The translations under genes were made by a program, and so were the position numbers. A stretch of 64,000 nucleotides of DNA. Origin: Blattamonas nauphoetae. Taxonomy: Eukaryota > Preaxostyla > Oxymonadida. The stretch lies in the NCBI GenBank assembly GCA_033064195.1, contig JARBJD010000082.1, positions 124,001 to 188,000 on the forward strand, written 5' to 3'. The notes beneath the pieces were generated by a model. That model worked only from the letters and a program-made list of their open reading frames with translations, was not told the DNA's origin and searched no databases. Below are positions 54,931 to 64,000 of the stretch, one piece after another (within the stretch, counting starts at the first letter, position 1; each line of letters opens with the position of its first letter).

Positions 54931-57011
54931 ATGTCAAACTTACCTCATCATATCGTCAAATTGACACAACGAAAGCGAAACAAACAGTTCGATTTCATTT
55001 CTCCCCGATGTCTCATTTATTGTTTCCAGAACTGTGTCGAAGTGTTTCTCAGTCCGCTATACGGAGAATGCAAAACACTCCATCCGATTATGTTGAATGG
55101 CCTCCTCGTTCTTGTGACTGGTTTGTCTCGTCATGGTGTCATTCACTCTCGTGGCTGATTTTGTCAGAATCTGATTGGGCCCTCTCAACGATTCTTAAAG
55201 TGGAGTACATCAAACCTCTTGAGGAATATTGTTCAAAGACACAACCATGTGATGTTCCCGTTTGATTCTTGTTTCGTCATCCTTTCTCAGGTTACTCTCC
55301 CGAAATTGTTGATTGTGATTGGTCTGTCAAAATTTTGTGTTCATCTAGACTCTATTTCATCATTTCATTGAGAAGGGAAATCATCAGAAGTTGAATTGGA
55401 TCGGATTTGTGAATCGTCGATTCCGTCCTTCTTTCTCGAATGGATGGTCTCAATTTCGAATAACGATTCACTCAATGTGGTTTGGATTCCTCAATATTTC
55501 CATCATTTTGTTTCAGCTCGGAGATTGTCTGTTGTTGTGGATTTCCACACTTCGTTCGTCTTCCACCTTCCTCGCCCACCACAAAACGGAATTTCTCACC
55601 TTTCTCGATCATTTTCAGAGTTCAAAGTTCTCCTTTCCTCATTTGAAGATTATGGTCCAGTTGTGTTTCTCCCCACATCTCGAAGCGTCGAAGATGGCTC
55701 TAAACGCACTCTTCACACAAAGCAATTCTGATTCAGAAACACACACCTTCCTCGAAACACTCAAAGTGCCTTCTGCTTCGACTGACAGTTCGTCGGAGCT
55801 TGTCCCATTCGCAGGACGGCTGTGCTTCACACTGGCCGAGCATGTTTCGGAAATGAAGTCACTCTTCGCCGAATCGTCAGCTTCGGATGGAACTGTCTCT
55901 GCTCCCTCCGCCACACTTCCCGAGGAATCGCCGCTTCTCAGCGGAAACACTGTTCTGGAAATGCTGTGGGCAGGATTCTCTCTCCTCTACTCGCTTCTCT
56001 TATCCGAGAACCAACTATTTGACGACGTGTGCCTTTGTCTCTTCTCATCTTGTCCAGATTCTGATATACGGCGACATTGTTACTTTTCTCAAATCAACCA
56101 TCGTCGCCTGCCTCGATCTGCTTGAACAACAGAAAACCGAATCGATTTGTCCACATACAGGCCGAACTGACAAGTTTATCAGAGTTCTCGATATTTCCTG
56201 GAACTGTGCTGGCGAAAGTCTTTATTCATCTCACAAATCACTCCATCCGATTGTCGAATCTGTCTTCTCCGATGTTCCGCAGCTGTGCTCACTTTTAGAA
56301 CGAACATGCTGCTTCTCTTCATCAAGATCCATCTGCCATCTGAAAATGATCATCAATCTCGCTTGCATTCTCCCTCGCTTTATTCCTGGCGTGCTGGAAG
56401 AGAATCTGGTTGAACGAATGATCAACACATCCACGCCGATGACAGTTCCGACAGAACATGGTGGATTCCATCTGTTCCTCATTTGGGCAATTACCAACTT
56501 GATCTGGGATCCGAGAAAAATCACAGAAGACAAAGAAGAGCGGAAGAGAATCCAAAAGTTAGAGTTTGAACGAGTGTTGATACCAGCGAAGCGATATCTG
56601 CAGTTCATTTTCCAGCGGGAGGAGTTCATTCCGAAGGTTTCGTCAGGTAACCAAAATATGTCGACGATTGTTGGGCTTCTTTTGGGAAAGACATTGATTC
56701 TTGAGCGAGATCTGTTCGAATATGGTGAGATTGTGGAGACAGGAAGAGAGGAGTGGGAAGTGGAGTGGTTGGTTAAGAAGACAAACGAGAAAGATTTGGG
56801 GGAGAGACTGCAGATTATCAGAGCACACGATGTGAGAATGAAGAAGAAAGAGAAAGCGAGATGGAAGAAGAGAGTGGAGAGACAACGAGAAGCAGGACAT
56901 TCAGATGCGATGGAAGGATGGCTGATGCGAAGAGACAATGAAACACGGACAGAGATTGTGAACTATCTGAGACAGATACAAAAAGAAAGTGGGATGAATG
57001 TGAGATTTTGA
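54931..57011 (+). CDS. Six-exon family protein, copy 4 (626 aa), shifted start
   Basis: Not recognised. Exons: 54931-55120, 55168-55259, 55291-55321, 55376-55479, 55517-56026, 56058-57011; introns 47, 31, 54, 37 and 31 nt. The ATG equivalent to the other copies (54927) is followed by a net one-base gain in exon 1 and would read out of frame. An ATG four bases later (54931) restores the frame, so only the first ~25 residues differ from the family. The remaining protein matches copies 1-3, including FLAHHKTEFL, GDIVTFLKSTI and RDLFEYGEIVETGREEWEVE. Intron 3 uses an AAG acceptor without a pyrimidine tract. Function unknown. Confidence 0.78.
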
Positions 57012-57309
57012 GGAGGATGGAGGAAGAGGAGAGACTAATAACGTAAATTTCACACCTCACGTCACCAATAGTTCATTCTCAACTCCATGTTTACTCTAAA
57101 ACGTGTCGAAATGTCAATTACAGAATTAATGAAGTGCGTTGAACGATATTTTATCAAGATTTGAGTTTGGCGAAGTGGAAACAACATAAAAATGATTCAT
57201 ATTATTCTGCTTGGAAAGAATTTCTTCAACATTCTTTCGTCGTCAGACAAAAAACAAGAAAACAACATCGAAACATTCTGACCCGACTTCTTTTTAACGA
57301 CCCAACATC
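57012..57309. other. Spacer between copy 4 and POLD1 (convergent 3' ends)
   Basis: It begins with the family's 3'-flank sequence (TTTCACACCTCACGTCACC). Otherwise AT-rich, with no feature recognised. Confidence 0.5.
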
Positions 57310-59907
57310 CTAAATGCATGCCGAAGATTCATCAGGAAACACACAGGGAGGACCAAAACGCTTCAGAAGTTCGTAGCAATCTTCCAAATCCTTCTTTGCC
57401 TTCGTCCGGAAATAGAACAGCGGACAATCTCGACTGGAACACAGGAAGGGTTGGTGCATCGACATCGAGCACCGCTTGCACTGTGCATTGACTTGCGAAT
57501 ACTGCTCCTCTGCTCGAGACGCCGAGTACTGAGCGTCCATCAACAGCTCAGGCTCCCTCGGCTTGCAACTTGCACACACAGCGCCTTGCTCTTCCTTCGT
57601 CATCTTCGCCTTGCAGTTGATGCACGTCCGCACCACTCCCACAAACTGCAACATCCCCGTTGCCTGTGCAGTGACCTTGCTTGGCTTGCGAATCACTCGT
57701 GTATGCTCGCCACTCAGCAGCGATTTGAAGTCTTCGTCGCTGAGAATCGGCTTGAACAGTCTTTCGAGCGGCTTGGCGAGTTGCTGGTTGAGGTAGTGAT
57801 TGGTGTCGATTGACAGTCCATGATCCATCACGAACTGCGGGTCCTTGCTCTTCTCGTAAATCTTGACGTCCTTCGGGCCTTCCACAATCACATAGAACAC
57901 TCGGTCTCCAATCCCTGGCCCACTCGCGTCTCGCTCTTTCATCCGCTTGGCGTGCTCGACGTGTGTCTGCTTGTTCTCGTATTGCTCGGCCGAGCGAGTG
58001 AGCTGCTTCGAAATCAGCAAAAGCGACAGATCAATCTTGTTCTGGAGAAGGTCCGAGATGATCTGTTTTGTGAAGCTCACCGCCCCTTCATTGTCTCGCT
58101 CGACGAGAATCTTCTGCAGACACGTCTCGTACACCAGCCGCACCATCGCACAGTTGTCTCGCCGCACAGTCTCGATACCCTTCGTGTCGATCTTGTCGAA
58201 CTTGTCTGTCTTCGTCCAGAACAGCCCAGCGTATCTCTTCTTCGAGATCAGCAAGTACGGCCAGTATACCTTCTCGAACTCCAACTTGATCGGCGGGGAG
58301 TCGAAGACCGACGTGACGAGGTCGGCTGCTTCCTTCCCCCGAGCCATGGCTGTGGGGAGGTCTTTGATCCCAAACTTGATCATGACCGAGTCTGTGTCTC
58401 CGTAGATGACCTCAGCTTTTGTGTCGTACCCGTTCGCTGTTGTGTACCGACCTTCCACAATCGCCTTCGTGCGATCAATCATCTCTCGGCCATATGCTGT
58501 CACACTTCGCGAGATCTCGAGGCACGGCAGGCGCCCGACTTGTGCTCCTGTGAAACCGTACACAGTGTTTGCTGTCACTTTGAAGGCCAACTGCCTTCCG
58601 TTCAGAACAAGCTTGCTCATCGGGTCTGTTGCGAGAGCCAGTTCTTCGCGTGTTCGCTTTCGAGCAGCAAGAAGCCATTCCAGAATCTCTGGCAGAAGAC
58701 CCTTGTGCAGACGGGACTTGATAAAGAAGTTGCCAGTGGGTGTTCTGCTGTAGTCATCTTCGTCGAGCTTGGAGATGTCTTCGGGACGGAGGAGAGTGGA
58801 GTAGCAGAGATTGTGGCAGATCATGATCGACGGATACAGCGATGCGAAATCGAGGGTCACAACAGGGTCAGCGTAGAACCCGCGCTGTGGCTCGATGACA
58901 GTCGCTCCTTGGTACTTCTCTTCGGTGATCTGTTTCTTCAGATTGGGAACAATCATGTCTTTTTGGTTGGCGTGTCGGTAGAGGAGGGAGATGACGCGGA
59001 TCTGCTGTCCTCGGATGGAGAGATACGACATGGGAACACCAGTCACACGCGACAACTCGGTGAAGTTCGCAACCACCTTCAGCTTGTCCATCAGCTTCAG
59101 CGGGAGCAGAGCGTCCTTCAGACAGTATACAGCCAGTCGCTGACGAGACTCAGCATCCTTCTCCTGCAGGTCGGATATGATGCACCAATGCACGTCCTCC
59201 TTCTGTGCACCGAGAAAGTGTTGTGAGACCGAGTTGAGGGAGTACGAGGACATGCGGTGCTCGTTTTGCATCACCGTCAGCATGTCAATCATCACTCGCC
59301 CGTCGATCGAGATGTCGTGTGTCCCTGTTGCCATGTTGGTTGCTGTGGAAGTGCGACTTTCTCACAGTCATGGGTTTTCCAAGAATTCTCCCGATTTTGT
59401 GTGCCTCTGTCAATCCCAACGTCAGAGCTCTGTTGAACAGGTACGGAATGTCAAAATTCATGATGTTGTAGCCAGTGAGAATGTCGGGGTCGGCAGCGAC
59501 GATGAAGTCTTTGAATGCGGTGAGGAACTGATCCTCTCGCTCGAAGGAGAAGACGTGGGCACCGAGAATGGGCGTGCATGTGTTTAGCGTCATCACCACT
59601 CGATGCTCAACCTCGGTACTTCCTGGAGAAGATGTAAATGAGGAGAACAAACCGTAATTTTGGATATGTGCTGCGATTTGGATCACAGGATCAAATTCCG
59701 GCTGAGGAAAGACACCCTTGCGTCCTTGGCATTCAATATCGAACGAGAGAATGCGCAGTGGAGCGATGGACATGTACTGTCCTTCGGTGTCTTTGAAAAC
59801 GATATCTGTGAACCTGGGCGTTGAGAAGAAATGAAGAAAGTGAAACAATGGAAGGGAGATACTTAATATCGGCTTCATAGAGGGCTGTTCCGAATTTGAA
59901 TCGAGCG
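57310..59907 (-). CDS. POLD1: DNA polymerase delta catalytic subunit, N-terminally incomplete
   Basis: Replicative B-family polymerase with 3'-5' proofreading. Seen: ExoI SFDIECQGRKG, ExoII GYNIMNFDIPY, ExoIII YCLKDALLP, polymerase motif A DFASLYPSIM, motif B KVTANTVYGF, motif C YGDTDSVM, the KKRYAGL box, and the C-terminal CysA (CINCKAKM...CASC) and CysB (CKRCSMSM...CSSRDC) metal sites; the stop is at 57310-57312. A 49-nt intron (59814-59862) joins YEADIK to FTDIVFKD. An upstream acceptor is likely at 59908, but the ~280 N-terminal residues expected for the family are not found before the neighbouring gene ends at 60036. Near 59317-59321 one extra base in an ACACAC tract shifts the frame between NRDT and DISIDGRV, a spot conserved as RDT-GR in POLD1. 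For an essential gene, a sequence error is as likely as real damage. Confidence 0.9.
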
Positions 59908-60035
59908 CTGGATGAGAAAAATGTGTCGCTGTGAAAATGTTAGTCGTGAGTCCGTCTTTCTTCTCCTTCTTCCCTTTCTCCTTATTCTCTTCTACTCCTT
60001 CAGATTCTTTCCTTCTCTGCGTCTCTCTCTCATTC

Positions 60036-61653
60036 TCATTTTTTCTTCTTCTCTTTCTTATCCCTCTTCTCTTTCTCCTTCTTCTTCTCTTTTTCCTTTT
60101 TCTCCTTCTTCCCTTTCTCCTTCTTCTCCTTTTCTCTCACTTTTTCCCTCTCTCTTTCCCTCTCTTTTTCTCTCTCTCTTTCCCTCTGTTGTTTCTGCTG
60201 CTCCTGCTCTTCACGTTCCCGTCTCCTCGTTTCTTCCATTCGTTCCTGTGCTTCCATCGCCCTTTTCTCTGCCTCCACATCGCCCTTATGCATCTTCCGA
60301 ACATGCTGCTCCATCTGGTCAATCTCCACAGCCACCCCACAAAACTGGCAAGTCATCGTAACCTTCTCATCCGTCTTGGCAGTCTTCCGTTGAAACCGAC
60401 TCTGAGCTGGCTGCGGTTGGGGAGGAGGCGGTTCAGTGGCGGGTTCTGGGGATTGATGAGTTGGCTGCGAAGCTTCTTGTGAGATCACTGGATTTTGTAT
60501 ATTGTCGTCTGTTCCTGTTTTGTCCCGTTCTTGCAAGCGCTTGGCAAATCGATTTCCAGAATTGGCTTGTTGATGAGCAACGGGTGACTCTTTTAAAATC
60601 GAATTCTGACGAGTCGTCTTCTTCGTGGAAGGTGCAGTTGGCTGTGGGCCTTGACTTGCTAGATGAATATAAGGGTTGTTTGCTGAAGTGGGTGTGTTTG
60701 GTGCTGGAGCAACAGACCAGTGTGGTCTCTCTTCGCGATTGTCTTGGACCATTGTCACAGATGTCGATGTTTGTGTGATTTGGATTGTTGACACAGCATC
60801 CTTTGGTACATGTGAGTGATGTTGAGGATTGTAATCTCCTGTTTTGAGTTGGATAAACTCCAGCCATGGAAGCTGGACGGCGTTGGGTTTGATTTGTGGG
60901 CAGTCAGCAGTGAAGTATGGATGGTTCAAGAGTTGAGATCTGAGAGTGTCAATACGATCGGCAGGATTTGGCGCGAATAGTTTGTGGAGGAGATCGTCGA
61001 GATGGGGGGAAGCGTGGATGAGTTGTGAAATAATTGGATGATCGAAATTTGGACCAGCTCGGATTTTTCTGAACCGAAGTAAATCTGGGAGTGAAGACGA
61101 AACCTGTGCAGTTCTAACATCGACTCTGTCTTGAAAGGGTGTCTGGAAATGCATGAATGTGGCTGTGAAGGAAGAAACAGACACTCCTGTCAGCATTTCG
61201 TAGAATATGCATCCTGAAGCCCAAATATCCAGTTTTTGGTCGTAAGGTTCTTCATTGATGGCTTCAGGGGACTATTTGTGTGTAGATATGTGGAAAAACA
61301 TCAGATATGGAAGGAGAGAGCAACAATGTGAGAAATAGTGGTAATAAGGGAAATTCAAGTGTCATACCATGTAGAGAGGTGTTCTAGTAGAAAATAAAGA
61401 GGAATATCACGAAAAATATGATATCCAAACCCACAGACAGTGTTATTTGTCTCGAAGAAGGAGCCTTGCTCTCCAATTCTTTTCAGGAGACCAAAATCCG
61501 AAATAACAAGCCGAACAGTTTGACTTGGTGGGTTATAAGCCAATAGAAGATTGTCTGGTTTGATGTCCCTTCAGATGAGTAGATGAATCAATGAAGAAAG
61601 GTGAGTTTGTTGACGAGTGAAATACCGATGAATAAAACCGTTTTGATGAAGAT
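60036..61653 (-). CDS. Protein kinase C-lobe with zinc finger and charged tail, 5' incomplete
   Basis: Eukaryotic protein kinase. Exons on the minus strand: 61626-61653, 61431-61568, 61368-61383 (16 nt), 60036-61271; introns 57, 47 and 96 nt. Splicing gives LHQNGFIHRDIKPDN (catalytic loop), ISDFGLLKRIG (DFG), TVCGTPLYMSPEAI (activation segment) and LDIWASGCIFYEMLTG, so catalytic residues of the C-lobe are intact. The glycine loop and VAIK-type lysine exons were not found upstream of 61653. The tail has a Pro/Gln-rich linker, a C2H2 finger CQFCGVAVEIDQMEQH then MH, and a long Arg/Glu/Lys coiled coil ending KKEKKKK. The stop lies about 130 bp upstream of the first POLD1 exon seen on the same strand. 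Ser/Thr kinase by HRDIKPDN; substrate unknown. Confidence 0.85.
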
Positions 61654-64000
61654 CTGGGTTATGATGAGTAGTTGTCCTGTCCTCCTCCATTTTTGTCCGT
61701 CCTCCTCTTTTTCTTGTCCGATTCCTATATTGAAAGAAAATTGAGATTTTTGGACGTTTCTGGTGATAAAATCGTATTTTAGGACTGATTTTTGCTTCTT
61801 ATGACGAATGAAGTCATAATGAGCGAATTTGGGATCAAAACTCTTATTATGGGTCCGATCAAATCCAAATCTCAATTCATAGTTTGTGTTGTTCAAACTA
61901 GAAATGAAAACGAAATCTTCTCTATGTATTCACAAAACGAGAGGTGAATGGAATGATAATCTTTTGAAAAAGCGATTGAACGAGGTTGAGGGAGATCTCA
62001 TCTTTTCAGCTTTCTCAGTCCTTCTTCATCATGTCTTTCTTCCACGTTCATCCTGCTTCGTCGGTTGTGGATTCTCAGAGTCTCACTTTTCGTGCGAGGT
62101 GCGAAAACGGCAAATAGAGTGTCGTTGTCATCCGTGGGAACACAATCAGAGGTTGCTGAGGTTATGTTCTCCATCATTCGCCTCCTCTCTTCCTCCCTCT
62201 ATCGTCACTCTTCCTCCTCCCGACGTCATCTGTCCTCTTCTTCGCGTCTTCGCTGTTCCTCTTCCATCCTTCTGAGCCACACTGCTTCCTCCCGTTGTTT
62301 CTTCTCTTCCCTTCCCACTCGCGGCCTCTCCTATTCTCTCCTCCTCCTTTCTACTTCCTTCAGTCTCCGCCGCTCCACTTCTCTCCGCTGTTGTTCGTCC
62401 ATTTCTCTCCGAATCCTCTCCTCCTCTTCCACCAACTGAAATCATCCACTACAATGCCTTTGATCACAGCTAGTTCAGTCATCGGTCATTCTCTTCTTTT
62501 GAGCATTTACGTCCAACGAAGGAATCCACTCTATCTAACATTGCTTTCACTGACCATTCGTGCTTCGAACGTGATGGAGGATTGTTCCGACCAGCTTCCT
62601 AATGCAATGTGAGTTCTGATGTCGTTACAAACATCGCAACGACCGGCGATGGTGGGGTTGTGAATTCCAGAAATGCAGATGTCACACTTTCTCATCGAAT
62701 GTTCTGCCGAACTTGGTGGCTGCATGAATCTCGACGTGTCTCATTTTCGGTCGCTGACACTGTCGCCCTCTGGATCATGTATCTCCATGTATCATCCTTC
62801 GCTGCTGTTATGTTGTCGAACTGCTTCGTCCTGACGGGCTGTGGGATCTTCTTCGACGGAGATTGGTCGGATACAATGAGTGTTTTGTTTCATCCTTCGT
62901 TGCCACTATGGTGTCGAACTGTGGTCATTTCGTCTGCGGAAAAAACTGTTCTTCACTCGATCACTCGCAGAGTCATCCACCAGCATTGACCTCTTGCTGC
63001 GGAATCGGACCGAAAAGAGCTGGTCAATGAGCACCATGTCATCGTATGAAGATGATCAGGACAAACAGGTCGAAGTGGATCGCCACTCTGAAACGAATCG
63101 CAACTTACACTGTCCACAGATTGTTCTGGTTGCATCTGGTTCATTTCGTTTTGACTGTATCAGGGATACGAGGTCGATAAGCAGTTTCATCAACGGTGAT
63201 CTCCCTTTCATTCATCTCTCCGGAGACTTTGACTGATCCAGTTCTTACTTGCACAGCTGAAACGCTCATCATCGTCATTGTGAGTGGAACAGAAAAAGAT
63301 GGAGTGTGGTGTGGTGATGCAGATTTTCCATGTAGAAACCTGAAATAAGCAGACAAGCGTGTCTGTCGATGCGAATGCACTGGACGAGAGAGCCAGCTAT
63401 GCTGTCTTCGCGAATGAAAGCACCTCGTTCCGTCATTTTATCTCAACACTTTTCTCTCCCTCCACTTCCTTCCCAACTTCTCTCACTCCTCCCTTGTCCC
63501 GTCCTCTCCCTTTTCACCTCTCGAGTCCAGCGTGTGAATCGCTGTTGTGTTTGCCGAAATATGCTGTTGTTGGATCCACGACCATGATCTCGTCTTCAAA
63601 CTTGATGTCTTGCTGGATGTTGTCTGGTTTTTGCTGAGATGCAAGAGTTGGCTTCTGTTGATTCTTGGGATGGCAGAAGAGGAGGATGAAGATGATGAAA
63701 AGGACTAGGAGGAGCGAATGTTGATTGTTTCCGTGCTGTGCGTTCCGTTCTCGAAGATGAGTCGCCATTTCCAAGCGAATTTGGTCGTCCCGTTCTTGGT
63801 GAGTGTGCTGGTGCTCTCATTGTTCTTAAGTTCAGCGACGAAGAGAGGAGACGCTTGTGTTTTGTCATCTTTCCTGATTGTGGATTCAGAGCCCGAGATC
63901 CAGTGCGGGGGAGCATCTGCTCCATCTCCACTTGCCGAGACAAAGTTCGCTGCCCCCTCTGAACCACATCGGATGTACTTCCGTGCTGATGCAAACTTGA
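61654..64000. other. Stretch without an intact gene
   Basis: The first ~250 bp should contain the missing N-lobe exons of the kinase on the minus strand, but I could not identify them. 62130-62440 is pyrimidine-rich, with overlapping low-complexity frames. A minus-strand hydrophobic run, LLLVLFIIFILLFC at about 63700, could be a membrane segment, but its context is not conserved enough to call. Traces of a beta-helix gene are listed separately. Confidence 0.45.
62617..63345 (+). pseudogene. Possible relic of another beta-helix family gene
   Basis: Two plus-strand snippets fit the family: TTGDGGVVNSRNADVTLSH (from about 62640) resembles a beta-helix rung, and IVSGTEKDGVWCGDADFPC (from about 63280) fits the module-start motif V-x-S-x-G-x-x-D-x(3)-C-G-x(4)-P-C. 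Between them the frames are broken by stops and no long frame exists. It may be a decayed gene, or an intron-bearing one I cannot assemble. Confidence 0.3.

Noticed and set aside
57820-59226. A 468-codon plus-strand open frame
   Set aside because: Antisense shadow of POLD1, which has all polymerase motifs on the minus strand.
59303-59340. A tiny intron between NRDT and DISIDGRV in POLD1 instead of a frameshift
   Set aside because: No GT-AG pair nearby restores the second frame without deleting the conserved F-x-S-x-Q-x-G-x-RDT stretch.
59930-60240. Plus-strand Phe/Leu/Ser-rich frames suggesting membrane proteins
   Set aside because: They are the antisense of the Lys/Glu/Arg-rich tail of the kinase gene.
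63514-63774. Minus-strand frame with a hydrophobic LLLVLFIIFILLFC run as a membrane protein
   Set aside because: Only 86 codons, no signal or module upstream, and neighbouring frames are broken; too weak to call.

Overview
The window looks like nuclear DNA of a compact, intron-bearing protist. The best fit is an oxymonad (Preaxostyla), closest in character to Blattamonas or Monocercomonoides. This is inference from giant Ser/Thr-rich beta-helix surface proteins ending in a receptor-like pseudokinase, many very short GT-AG introns (down to 31 nt), an intron with terminal inverted repeats, and a standard genetic code. No species was confirmed by a search.

Layout. 1-3.1 kb: non-coding, with a degenerate tRNA-like unit and an element repeated upstream of the second giant gene. 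3.1-12.2 kb: giant secreted beta-helix gene (3040 aa) with three near-identical 750-aa modules and a different, anchorless 3' end. 14.5-19.2 kb: four-exon ABCC/MRP-type ABC transporter. 19.6-24.3 kb: two tandem members of an unrecognised six-exon gene family. 24.6-25.7 kb: an intronless unknown gene. 26.05-48.95 kb: a second giant beta-helix gene ending in a membrane segment and pseudokinase. It contains a tandem array of 2.25-kb units, one of which carries a 4.7-kb DIRS-type tyrosine-recombinase retroelement that looks whole and young. 50.2-57.0 kb: two more members of the six-exon family, flanking a broken minus-strand gene that contains a 647-nt intron with terminal inverted repeats. 57.3-59.9 kb (minus): catalytic subunit of DNA polymerase delta, without its N-terminal region and with one apparent frameshift. 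60.0-61.7 kb (minus): protein kinase C-lobe fused to a zinc finger and charged tail, with a 16-nt microexon. 61.7-64.0 kb: no intact gene, with traces of another beta-helix gene.

How it fits together. POLD1 and the ABC transporter are housekeeping or transport genes; no operon-like logic is visible. The rest is dominated by duplicating families: beta-helix surface proteins that expand by 750-aa modules and appear to be homogenised within each locus, and a four-copy family whose intron positions, intron lengths and upstream motif are almost invariant. The least expected signals are the DIRS internal region, which records the circle junction and the 3-nt crossover; the TIR-bearing intron; the 31-nt introns conserved across four paralogues; and the 16-nt motif at a fixed distance from the start codon of each of those paralogues.
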